From positions 1 through 64,000 of the forward strand of contig CANJLK010000006.1 of NCBI GenBank assembly GCA_947475465.1: a stretch of DNA of 64,000 nucleotides, given 5' to 3'. The notes under the pieces are model-generated. The model was not told the DNA's origin. It worked only from the letters and a program-made list of their open reading frames with translations, and ran no database searches. Position numbers and translations under genes: made by a program. Positions 44,816 to 53,279 of the stretch are shown here, piece after piece; the stretch's first letter is position 1; every line of letters starts with the position of its first letter. This DNA is from Caulobacteraceae bacterium. Its GTDB lineage: Bacteria > Pseudomonadota > Alphaproteobacteria > Caulobacterales > Caulobacteraceae.

Positions 44816-47266
44816 ATGTCGGAGACCTTTCGGATCGCGATCGTCGGCTCGGGACCTTCGGGCCTGAGCGCGGCCGCGCATGCGGCGGCGAAGGGTATCA
44901 GCCACGTCCTGCTGGAGAAGACCGACCACCTGTCCGACACCATCTACCGCTACCAGAAGGGCAAGCACGTCATGGCGACGCCGGCCCAGCTGGTGTTGCG
45001 CTCGGACTGCGACTTCGCCGCCGGCAAGCGCGAGGCGGTGCTGGAGCAGTGGAACGCCGACGCCAGGAAGGCCGGCGTCAACGTCCTCTACAACGCCGAG
45101 GCCAAGGCGATCACCGGCGCCAAAGGCGATTTCTCGATCGCGCTGACGAACGGCGACGTCATCAAGGCCGAGACCATCATCCTGGCCATTGGCACCCAGG
45201 GCAATCCGAACCTGATGCGCTGCGACGGCGCGTCCCTGCCCCACGTCCAGTATTCGCTGGATGACCCGGCGGCCTTCATCGACGAGCACATCTTCGTCTT
45301 CGGCGGCGGCGACGCGGGCATCGAGAACGCACTGGGCCTGGCCGCCGACCAGGCCCAGGCCAATGTGGTCACCCTGGTCAACCGCTCAGCCGACTTCGCC
45401 CGGGCCAAGGAGGCCAACGTCAAGGCGCTGATGCAGGCCAGGGACAACGGCCGGATCACCATCCTGGCCGAGACGACCCCCAGCCTGATCGAGGCCGGGT
45501 GGGTGACGGTCGACACGCCGCAGGGCTCGGCGCGGCACAAGTGCGACCGGATCATCGCGCGGATGGGCTCGTCCCCGCCGCGCAAATTCGTCGAGGCCGC
45601 CGGCATCGCCTTCACCAGCGACGCGCCCAGCGCCTTCCCGCACCTGTCGGCGACCTTCGAGACCACCACGCCCGGCATCTACGTCATCGGCGCGCTGGCG
45701 GGCTATCCGCTGATCAAGCACTGCATGAACCAGGGCCACGACGTGGTCGAATACATCGACGGGCGCACAGACCTGAAGCCCGCCGACGAACCGATCCTGG
45801 AAGCCAAGCTGGCCGGACTGCCCGGCAGGATGTCGGTGTCGGAGTGGCTGGAATACCTGCGCAGCCGGGTGGAGATCCTCTACGGCCTGTCGGCCCTGCA
45901 GATGCGGGAATTCCTGCTCGATTCCGACGTCCGCGCCTTCCGGGCCGGCGAGACGATCTTCGAGCGCAACATGATCGGGTCGTCCCTGTTCGGCATCGCC
46001 CAGGGTTCGGTGCGCGTCGAGATCGATCCCAAGAACCCGTCCAACACCGTGCCGATCGGCGCGGGCTCGATCTTCGGCGAGGTCGGGCTGATCTCCGGCC
46101 GCCGCCGCGGGGCGACCATCCGCGCCGGCGAGGACTGCATCGTCGTGGAAATCCCCCGCACCGCGGCGCTGAAGCTGATGGCCCAGGTGGCCGAGGCCCG
46201 CGAGACGGTGAACCGGATCACCACCGAGCGGCAGATCCTGCAGATCTTCAAGTCGGGCCTCGCGCCCTCCGACCTCGAGGAGGTGCTGGCCGGCGCCCAG
46301 GTCATGGAGGTCAGGCCCGGCCAGGCGATCATCAAGGAAGGCGAACTGGGCGACGACCTCTACATCATCCGCTCAGGCTCGATGATCGTGGAGAAGGCGG
46401 TGGGCGGGAAGCAGGTCTTCATGTCCTACGTCCCGGCCGGCTCCTACTCCGGCGAGATGGCGATGATCGACGGCGGCCCGCGGACGGCCACGGTCAAGGC
46501 CGCGATCCGCTCGCAGGTGGTGCGCCTGCCGGCCGACCCGTTCCGCAAGCTGCTGGCCCGCAAGCCCGACCTCGACGCCAAGATGCGCGGCGACATGGCC
46601 GCGCGCCGCCAGGTGAACGCCTTTGTCGAGGACCAGAAGGACAGCTTCGACGGCGTCGTCGACATGTATTCCTCGGTAGCCAGCTTCCTGATCGACCAGG
46701 GGATCGGCGAGGCCACCGACGTGCTCTTGATCGACGAGAGCCTCTGCGTCGGCTGCGACAACTGCGAGAAGGCCTGCGCCGACAGCCACGAGGGCCTGTC
46801 ACGGCTGAACCGCGAGGCCGGCAAGACCTACGCCAAGATCCACGTGCCGACCTCGTGCCGGCACTGCGAACATCCCTACTGCATGACCGACTGCCCGCCC
46901 AACGCCATCCAGCGCGGGCCGGACGGCGAGGTGTTCATCTCCGACGCCTGCATCGGCTGCGGCAACTGCCAGCGCAACTGCCCCTATGACGTGATCCAGA
47001 TGGACAAGCCGCCGCCCGAAAAGCCGGGCCTGTTGTCCTGGATGCTGTTCGGCAAGGGCCCCGGCCCCGGCGAGCCCGACAAGGCCTGGCGCGAGAAGCA
47101 GCCGAAACCAGCCGTGGAGAAGGGCAAGGTCGCCATCAAATGCGACATGTGCATCGGCAAGGCCGGGGGGCCGGCCTGTGTGCGGGCCTGTCCGACCGGG
47201 GCGGCGATCCGGGTGTCGCCGGAGGACTTCCTCTCGGTGGCCCTTCTGGACCGTGGGGCGAACTGA
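44816..47266 (+). CDS. FAD/NAD(P) oxidoreductase fused to two cyclic-nucleotide-binding domains and a 4Fe-4S module
   Basis: 816-residue cytoplasmic fusion. Residues 1-330 are a thioredoxin-reductase-like flavoprotein (IAIVGSGPSGLSAAAHAA for FAD, FVFGGGDAGIENALGLA for NAD(P)H) without the redox CxxC. Two cNMP-binding domains follow, about 365-460 and 490-585. Their phosphate-binding cassettes FGEVGLISGRRRGATI and SGEMAMIDGGPRTATV both keep Gly-Glu and Arg, so both look able to bind ligand. Residues about 635-800 hold four Cys quartets (CVGCDNCEKAC, CRHCEHPYCMTDC, CIGCGNCQRNC, and CDMC with CVRAC) as in DmsB/HybA proteins. The ATG at 44816 is preferred to GTG 44798. It heads an operon with a cytochrome b-like and a decaheme protein. 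Likely a nucleotide-gated electron-input unit (inference). Confidence 0.9.
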   Translation: MSETFRIAIVGSGPSGLSAAAHAAAKGISHVLLEKTDHLSDTIYRYQKGKHVMATPAQLVLRSDCDFAAGKREAVLEQWNADARKAGVNVLYNAEAKAITGAKGDFSIALTNGDVIKAETIILAIGTQGNPNLMRCDGASLPHVQYSLDDPAAFIDEHIFVFGGGDAGIENALGLAADQAQANVVTLVNRSADFARAKEANVKALMQARDNGRITILAETTPSLIEAGWVTVDTPQGSARHKCDRIIARMGSSPPRKFVEAAGIAFTSDAPSAFPHLSATFETTTPGIYVIGALAGYPLIKHCMNQGHDVVEYIDGRTDLKPADEPILEAKLAGLPGRMSVSEWLEYLRSRVEILYGLSALQMREFLLDSDVRAFRAGETIFERNMIGSSLFGIAQGSVRVEIDPKNPSNTVPIGAGSIFGEVGLISGRRRGATIRAGEDCIVVEIPRTAALKLMAQVAEARETVNRITTERQILQIFKSGLAPSDLEEVLAGAQVMEVRPGQAIIKEGELGDDLYIIRSGSMIVEKAVGGKQVFMSYVPAGSYSGEMAMIDGGPRTATVKAAIRSQVVRLPADPFRKLLARKPDLDAKMRGDMAARRQVNAFVEDQKDSFDGVVDMYSSVASFLIDQGIGEATDVLLIDESLCVGCDNCEKACADSHEGLSRLNREAGKTYAKIHVPTSCRHCEHPYCMTDCPPNAIQRGPDGEVFISDACIGCGNCQRNCPYDVIQMDKPPPEKPGLLSWMLFGKGPGPGEPDKAWREKQPKPAVEKGKVAIKCDMCIGKAGGPACVRACPTGAAIRVSPEDFLSVALLDRGAN

Positions 47267-47269
47267 TCC

Positions 47270-48142
47270 GTGGCAAGGAGCGCGACAGTATCGCAGAGGC
47301 GCCGGTCCTCGACGCACGAGAGCTTCCTCAGACACAAGGGATTCCTGTTCCTCAAGGTGGCGGTGTTCGTCTGTGTCGCCGCCGTCGCCGCCTATTTCTT
47401 CCAGCATGCCCGCCCGCGGCCCGGCGGCGGAACACCGCTGGGCTATTTCCTGGGCACGGTCGGCGCGGGCCTGATCGTCTGGCTGGCGCTGCTAGGCGTG
47501 CGAAAGCGCGCGGTGAGCAGCGGCCACTATTCCCTGAAGGCCTGGGTGTCGGCCCACGTCTATCTCGGCCTGTCGCTCATCGTGATCGCCACCCTGCACA
47601 CCGGGTTCCAGTTCGGGTGGAACGTGCACACCCTGGCCTATGGGCTGATGCTGCTGGTGATCGCCTCCGGAGCCATCGGCGTCTGGGCCTATGTCGCCCT
47701 GCCCGCCCGGCTCAGCGAGAACCGCGGGGAGACCACGCGCAAACAGATGCTGGCGCAGATCCAGTCCCTGGACGAACTGATCCACGAGGCCGCTCAGGGC
47801 TTCCCGCGCGACACCGCCGCCATCGTCCGGATCTCGCTGGAGCAGACCGACATCGGCGGCGGCTTCTGGCGGCGGCTGTTCGAGGACTACCGTGACTGTG
47901 CGAACCTGCGCGCGCTGCGCGAGATCGAGGCGGCCCAGCGGACGGCCGGCGCCCATGAGGCCAAGGCCCTGGGCGAGGTGGCGGTTCTGATGCGGCGCAA
48001 GGGCGATGCGCTGGGCCTGGCGCGGCGGCAAATGCACATCACGGCCCTTTTGGAAGCTTGGCTGTTCGTGCACGTTCCGGCCACATTCGCCCTGCTGGCC
48101 GCGCTCACCGTGCACATCGTCAGCGTCTTCGCGTACTGGTGA
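47270..48142 (+). CDS. Diheme-b-type membrane electron-transfer protein
   Basis: 290 residues, GTG start three bases after the previous stop. Five hydrophobic segments (about 25-43, 57-76, 92-112, 115-138, 264-288). Two of them carry His pairs with identical spacing: HVYLGLSLIVIATLH (H96, H110) and HVPATFALLAALTVH (H268, H282). The i/i+14 pattern in two helices is what bis-His ligation of two stacked b hemes requires. Between helices 4 and 5 is a charged cytoplasmic-looking region of about 120 residues. No strong match to a named family. Its place between a cytoplasmic Fe-S flavoprotein and a periplasmic cytochrome suggests a transmembrane electron conduit. Confidence 0.75.
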   Translation: MARSATVSQRRRSSTHESFLRHKGFLFLKVAVFVCVAAVAAYFFQHARPRPGGGTPLGYFLGTVGAGLIVWLALLGVRKRAVSSGHYSLKAWVSAHVYLGLSLIVIATLHTGFQFGWNVHTLAYGLMLLVIASGAIGVWAYVALPARLSENRGETTRKQMLAQIQSLDELIHEAAQGFPRDTAAIVRISLEQTDIGGGFWRRLFEDYRDCANLRALREIEAAQRTAGAHEAKALGEVAVLMRRKGDALGLARRQMHITALLEAWLFVHVPATFALLAALTVHIVSVFAYW

Positions 48143-48143
48143 C

Positions 48144-50036
48144 ATGACCCAAGCGATCACCCTGCGACTGATCACCCGCCAGGCCGGCGGCGGCGAGATC
48201 GTCCGGACCCGTCGGATCGACAGCGGCGAGGCGATGATCGGCCGCGCCCAGGGTTGCGACATCTACCTGCCCGACCTGTCGGTCGACCCGCAGCACGCCC
48301 TGATGCGGGTCGCGGGCCGCAACCGGGTGACCATCGAATCCCTGACCGGCGTCGCCTTCCAGGTGGACGGCAAGCAGACCCTGCGCGCCGACCTGGACGC
48401 CGGCCGTGGCCAGATGGCGAGCTTCGGGGCCTTCGACCTCAGCGTCAGCGAGGGCGCCGAGGACGACATCGCCGTGGCGGTGACGCGCCGGGAGGAGGAG
48501 CACGCGCCCTCCCCCAGCCTGTTCTCGCTGAAGGCCAGCCTGTTCGGGCGCCGGCGGATGGCCTGGGCCCTTGGCCTGACGATCCTGGCGCTTTGCCTGA
48601 TCGTGCCGCTGGCCGGCGCCTCCCTGTTCCGTCACCTGCACATCCATCCCGACCAGCAGTGGTCGACGGGACCGCTTTCCAAGGCCCACGCCTTCCTGGA
48701 AAAGGACTGCCAGTCCTGCCACCAGGCCAAGTTCGTCGCCGTGCGCGACCAGGCATGCCTGGCCTGCCACCAGGCGGGCCGAACGCCGGCCCAGACCCTG
48801 GCCCTGAACGCCGACCTCGGTCGGCGCGGCAGTCCGTTCATTCCCAGACTGATTTCGGACCACGCGGGCCACGACCGCCTGCTCAAGGCCATGCCGCCGC
48901 CGCCCACCCTGGGCGGCAAGGTGAAGGGGCTGTTCGGCAAGGCCTTCAACCACCCCAACGACCGCTGCGCGAGCTGCCACCTGGAGCATACCGGCCCCAA
49001 GGGTCCGGTGATCGAGGCCGACCGGCCGATCAAGCCGACCCTGGTCGTCGCCACCACCTGCGGCGGCTGCCACGGCCAGCTGAAGTCGAGGCTGCCCTCG
49101 ACCGGGTTGATCGACACCCCGGACTGGAAGCGCCATCCGGACTTCCGGCCCCTGGTGACCGTCTCCGCCGAGGGCCCGGCGCCCAGGATCGAGCGGATCG
49201 CCCTGACCGCGGACCCGCAGGAACATTCCGGCCTGGTGTTTTCCCACCGCCAGCACCTGGATCCCACCGGCGGCGTCGCCCGCATGGGGGTCGGCCTGGG
49301 CGCGGCGCGCGGCTACGGCGGGGCGCTCACCTGCATCTCCTGCCACCGACCGACACCGGGCGCCGGCGGCTTCAAGCCGATCGAGATGGAGCGCGACTGC
49401 GCGGCCTGTCACGCCCTGGGCTTCGCCTCGGCCGGCGGTGAGATCAAGCTCCTGCCGCACGGTGACGCGGGCAAGGTGATGGCCACCCTGCAAGCGTTCT
49501 ATGGCGGCGGGTCAGGCGCGGGCGCCGAGCCCCAGCGCCGCCTGCCCGGCGACTTCCGACCGCAGTCCGCGGCCCCCAGGGCGGCGAACCCGGCCATGGC
49601 TTCAGGCGCCTTCCGCCAGGCCTTCTCGCCCGGCGGGACCTGCTACGGCTGCCACCGGATCTCCTGGGACGGCGATGGCCCAATGGGCGTCAAGGTGGCC
49701 AAGGTCCACCTGGCCTCACGCTTCCTGCCGCGTGGCGCCTTCGACCACAGCGTGCCCGCCCACAAGGGCGACGGCCTGGGCGCCTTCAACTGCGTGGATT
49801 GTCACAAGGCCAAGACCTCGGAGCATGCCGAGGACCTGTTGCTGCCGGGCGTCGCCAAGTGCGCCACCTGCCATGGCAAGACGGAACACCAGACGCCGGC
49901 CGCCGCCAGCGGCCAGTGCGCCGACTGCCACAGCTATCACAAGCCCGGCAAGGCCACGCCCACCGGCCAGAGCCGCACCTTCGAGGCGATCTTCGCGCCG
50001 GCCGATGGGCCGGCGCGGGGGATCCCGGGCGGGTAG
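48144..50036 (+). CDS. FHA domain-decaheme cytochrome c fusion, single-span membrane protein
   Basis: 630 residues. Residues about 1-110 are a forkhead-associated domain (AMIGRAQGCDIYLPDLSV with Gly-Arg and Asp-Ile; the usual Ser-Arg-x-His is DPQH here). RRR then a membrane helix at 139-161 places FHA in the cytoplasm and the rest outside. Ten CxxCH heme sites follow: CQSCH, CLACH, CASCH, CGGCH, CISCH, CAACH, CYGCH, CVDCH, CATCH, CADCH. The ATG at 48144 is one base after the cytochrome b stop; the longer track reading is an upstream frame. Likely a periplasmic multiheme carrier receiving electrons from the diheme protein. FHA suggests phospho-Thr-dependent partner binding. Confidence 0.88.
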   Translation: MTQAITLRLITRQAGGGEIVRTRRIDSGEAMIGRAQGCDIYLPDLSVDPQHALMRVAGRNRVTIESLTGVAFQVDGKQTLRADLDAGRGQMASFGAFDLSVSEGAEDDIAVAVTRREEEHAPSPSLFSLKASLFGRRRMAWALGLTILALCLIVPLAGASLFRHLHIHPDQQWSTGPLSKAHAFLEKDCQSCHQAKFVAVRDQACLACHQAGRTPAQTLALNADLGRRGSPFIPRLISDHAGHDRLLKAMPPPPTLGGKVKGLFGKAFNHPNDRCASCHLEHTGPKGPVIEADRPIKPTLVVATTCGGCHGQLKSRLPSTGLIDTPDWKRHPDFRPLVTVSAEGPAPRIERIALTADPQEHSGLVFSHRQHLDPTGGVARMGVGLGAARGYGGALTCISCHRPTPGAGGFKPIEMERDCAACHALGFASAGGEIKLLPHGDAGKVMATLQAFYGGGSGAGAEPQRRLPGDFRPQSAAPRAANPAMASGAFRQAFSPGGTCYGCHRISWDGDGPMGVKVAKVHLASRFLPRGAFDHSVPAHKGDGLGAFNCVDCHKAKTSEHAEDLLLPGVAKCATCHGKTEHQTPAAASGQCADCHSYHKPGKATPTGQSRTFEAIFAPADGPARGIPGG

Positions 50037-50039
50037 GCT

Positions 50040-51401
50040 CTACACCACCCCGTAGGCCAGCATGGCGTCGGCGACTTTCTTGAAGCCGGCGATGTTGGCG
50101 CCGCGGACGTAGTCGATGACCTTGGAATCCTTGCGGGCGCCGTACTCGACGCAGCGCTCGTGAATCCCGGCCATGATGTCGAGCAGGTGCTGCTGCAGGT
50201 CGGCTTCCTTCCAGGAGATGCGCGCTGAGTTCTGACTCATCTCCAGGCCGGAGACCGCCACGCCGCCGGCGTTGGCCGCCTTGCCGGGCGCGTAGAGGAT
50301 CTGCGCCTGCTTGAAGACGTGCACGCCATCCAGGTCGGTCGGCATGTTGGCGCCTTCCGACACCGCCTTGCAGCCGTTGGAAACCAGGATCTGGGCCTCG
50401 GCGCCGTTGAGCTCGTTCTGGGTGGCGCAGGGCAGAGCCACGTCGCAGGCGACGCCCCAGGGCCGGGCGCCGTCGCCGTGGAAGCTCGCGCCCTTGAACT
50501 CTTTCACATACTCGGAAATCCGCCCACGGCGGCGGCCCTTCAGTTCCTTGATCCAGTCGATCTTGGCCTGGTCGATGCCGTCCGGGTCGTGGATGAAGCC
50601 CTCGGAGTCCGACAGGGTCAGGACCTTGCCGCCCAGCTGGACGATCTTTTCGGCGGCGTGGGTCGCCACGTTGCCGGAACCGGAGATCACCGCGGTCTTG
50701 CCCTCGACGCTGTCGCCGACGTTCTTCAGCATATTCTGCAGGAAGTAGACCGCGCCGTAGCCGGTGGCCTCAGTGCGGATCAGGCTGCCGCCGTATTCCA
50801 GGCCCTTGCCGGTCAGGACGCCGGTGAACTGGTTGGTGATCCGCTTGTACTGGCCGAACATGTAGCCGATCTCGCGGCCGCCCACCCCGATGTCGCCGGC
50901 CGGCACGTCGATGTCCGCGCCGATGTGGCGGTAGAGCTCGGTCATGAACGACTGGCAGAACCGCATCACCTCATGGTCCGACTTGCCGCGCGGATTGAAG
51001 TTCGAGCCGCCCTTGCCGCCGCCCATGGGCAGGCCGGTGAGCGCGTTCTTGAAGGTCTGTTCGAAGGCCAGGAACTTCAGCACGCTTTCCGTCACCGACG
51101 GGTGGAAGCGGATGCCACCCTTGTAGGGGCCGATGGCGTTGTTGTTCTGCACCCGCCAGCCGCGCTGGACGCGGATATTGCCCCTGTCGTCTTCCCAGCA
51201 GACCCGGAAGCTCATCACCCGGTCCGGCTCGGCGATCCGGCGCAGGATCTGGTACTCGTGGTACTGTTCCTTGTCGGCGATGAACTCGAAAATGTCCTCG
51301 GCGACTTCCTGCACCGCCTGGACGAATTCCGGCTGCCCCGGATTGCGCCGGTTTACACCGGCGATGAACCGCTCGAGATCGACATGGTCGCTGGAAGCCA
51401 T
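50040..51401 (-). CDS. gdhA: Glutamate dehydrogenase (NADP-type, GdhA family)
   Basis: Cytoplasmic hexameric enzyme interconverting 2-oxoglutarate plus ammonia and glutamate. FRVCWEDDRGNIRVQRGWRVQ and NNAIGPYKGGIRFHPSV are the substrate region, LPMGGGKGGSNFNPRGKSD holds the catalytic Lys, and VISGSGNVATHAAEKIVQLG binds the cofactor. 453 residues, typical of the small NADP-specific class. Convergent with the FHA-decaheme gene (3 bases between stops). Confidence 0.94.
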   Translation of the reverse strand: MASSDHVDLERFIAGVNRRNPGQPEFVQAVQEVAEDIFEFIADKEQYHEYQILRRIAEPDRVMSFRVCWEDDRGNIRVQRGWRVQNNNAIGPYKGGIRFHPSVTESVLKFLAFEQTFKNALTGLPMGGGKGGSNFNPRGKSDHEVMRFCQSFMTELYRHIGADIDVPAGDIGVGGREIGYMFGQYKRITNQFTGVLTGKGLEYGGSLIRTEATGYGAVYFLQNMLKNVGDSVEGKTAVISGSGNVATHAAEKIVQLGGKVLTLSDSEGFIHDPDGIDQAKIDWIKELKGRRRGRISEYVKEFKGASFHGDGARPWGVACDVALPCATQNELNGAEAQILVSNGCKAVSEGANMPTDLDGVHVFKQAQILYAPGKAANAGGVAVSGLEMSQNSARISWKEADLQQHLLDIMAGIHERCVEYGARKDSKVIDYVRGANIAGFKKVADAMLAYGVV

Positions 51402-51599
51402 TGCAAATTTCCCCCGAAATTCAGCTGCGGGCGCCGGAGAACCGACGCCGATTTCGCCGTTGCGGACGCAAGCTTAGCAGGCATCCGCGGCAGAGTTTAA
51501 GTGACATTCTTAAAAGCCCGTCCAAGCCTTGCCTTAGAGGGCTTCACAAACCCGTGGAAATCGCCACAACTCGGAGGATTGAGCGGGGGGGCTCCACCA
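51402..51599. other. Divergent intergenic region gdhA / ThDP enzyme
   Basis: 198 bases between two outward-reading genes. A TTAA-N9-TTAA pair (51497-51513) is not spaced as a CtrA box. AT-rich patches near 51405-51425 could be the gdhA promoter. Nothing else recognised. Confidence 0.3.
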
Positions 51600-53246
51600 A
51601 TGACCAAGGCATCTGACCTCTTTATTTCCTGCCTCGAAGAAGAGGGCGTGGAATATGTCTTCGGCGTGCCGGGCGAGGAGAACCTCGACTTCCTGGACAG
51701 CCTGTCGCGCTCGACCAAGATCAAGCTGATCCTGACGCGCCACGAACAGGGCGCGGGGTTCATGGCCGCCACCTATGGGCGTCACACCGGCAAGGCCGGC
51801 GTCTGCGTCGCCACGCTCGGCCCCGGCGCCACCAATTTCGTGACCGCGGCGGCCTATGCCCAGCTGGGCGGCATGCCGATGATGATGGTCACCGGCCAAA
51901 AGCCGATCAAGAGCTCAAAACAGGGCCGGTTCCAGATCCTCGACGTGGTGGCGATGATGGGGCCGCTGACGAAGTACACCCACCAGCTGGCCTCGGCCGA
52001 CAACATCCCGTCGCGGATCCGCGAAGCCTTCCGCCTGGGCCAGGAAGAAAAGCCCGGCGCCGTCCACCTGGAATTCCCCGAGGACATCGCCCACGAGCAG
52101 ACCGATTCCACGCCCATTCCGAAGAGCAATGCGCGCCGCCCGGTGGCCGACGAAAAATCGGTCCGCGCCGCGGCCAAACGGATCGAGCAGGCCAAGTCGC
52201 CGATCCTGGTGATCGGCGCGGGCGCCAACCGGACCATGACCAGCCGGATGCTGTCCCAATTCATCGACAAGACCGGCATTCCGTTCGTCTCGACCCAACT
52301 CGGCAAGGGCGTGGTCGACGAGCTGTCCCCGAAGTTCCTGGGCTGCGCGGCCCTGTCCGCGGGCGATTTCGTGCACCGCGCCATCGGCGCGGCCGACCTG
52401 ATCATCAACGTCGGTCACGACGTCATCGAGAAGCCGCCGTTCTTCATGCAACGGGGCGGCGCGGAGGTGATCCACATCAACTTCCGCTCGGCCGAAGTCG
52501 ATCCGGTCTACTTCCCGCAGTACGAGGTGATCGGCGACATCGGCAATTCGATCTGGCAGATCAAGGAGGACATCCTGCCCCAGGCCGGATGGGATTTCTC
52601 CAAGATGTTCAAGGCCCGCGAGGCGGAGGTGGCGCACACCGCCAGCCAGGTCGACGACATGCGCTTCCCGATCTATCCGCAGCACCTGGTGGCGCAGATC
52701 CGCCAGGCCATGCCGGCCAACGGGATCATCTGCCTGGACAACGGGGTCTATAAGATCTGGTTCGCCCGCAACTATCCCGCGCGGATGACCAACACCGTCC
52801 TGCTCGACAACGCCCTGGCCACCATGGGCGCGGGCCTTCCCTCCGCCATGGCCTCGGCCATGGTCTATCCGGACCGCAAGGTCATGGCCGTCTGCGGCGA
52901 CGGCGGCTTCATGATGAACAGCCAGGAGATGGAGACCGCGGTCCGGCTGAAGCTCAACATCACCGTGCTGATCCTCAACGACAATTCCTACGGAATGATC
53001 CGCTGGAAACAGGCCAACATGGGCTTCAAGGACTGGGGCCTCACCTACGGCAATCCGGACTTCGTGAAGTACGCCGAGAGCTACGGGGCCAACGGCTACC
53101 GTGTAGGCTCGGCCGCCGAGCTTCCGACGCTCCTGGAAAAATGCCTGAACACGCCTGGCGTGAACCTGATCGAGGTCCCCGTGGACTACAGCGACAACGA
53201 CCCGATCCTGAACAAGCAGATCAAGGAACTGAGCGCCGCCCTCTGA
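51600..53246 (+). CDS. ThDP-dependent enzyme, acetolactate synthase large-subunit-like
   Basis: 548 residues from the ATG at 51600 (GGGGGG upstream). Order of domains: PYR (VEYVFGVPGEENLDF and the catalytic Glu in TRHEQGAGFMA), central (ILVIGAGANRTMTS), PP (VCGDGGFMMNSQEMETAVRL and ILNDNSYGMI, binding Mg-ThDP). The fold is that of acetolactate synthase / pyruvate oxidase / 2-oxoacid decarboxylase. The usual small regulatory subunit is absent, and an aldehyde dehydrogenase gene follows after 33 bases, so a decarboxylation/aldehyde pathway is as likely as acetolactate formation. Confidence 0.88.
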   Translation: MTKASDLFISCLEEEGVEYVFGVPGEENLDFLDSLSRSTKIKLILTRHEQGAGFMAATYGRHTGKAGVCVATLGPGATNFVTAAAYAQLGGMPMMMVTGQKPIKSSKQGRFQILDVVAMMGPLTKYTHQLASADNIPSRIREAFRLGQEEKPGAVHLEFPEDIAHEQTDSTPIPKSNARRPVADEKSVRAAAKRIEQAKSPILVIGAGANRTMTSRMLSQFIDKTGIPFVSTQLGKGVVDELSPKFLGCAALSAGDFVHRAIGAADLIINVGHDVIEKPPFFMQRGGAEVIHINFRSAEVDPVYFPQYEVIGDIGNSIWQIKEDILPQAGWDFSKMFKAREAEVAHTASQVDDMRFPIYPQHLVAQIRQAMPANGIICLDNGVYKIWFARNYPARMTNTVLLDNALATMGAGLPSAMASAMVYPDRKVMAVCGDGGFMMNSQEMETAVRLKLNITVLILNDNSYGMIRWKQANMGFKDWGLTYGNPDFVKYAESYGANGYRVGSAAELPTLLEKCLNTPGVNLIEVPVDYSDNDPILNKQIKELSAAL

Positions 53247-53279
53247 CCTTCCGTCACGCCAGCAGAAGTCGATAGCCCC

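Noticed and set aside
51497-51513. TTAA-N9-TTAA as a CtrA box upstream of the ThDP enzyme
   Set aside because: The spacer is nine bases rather than seven.
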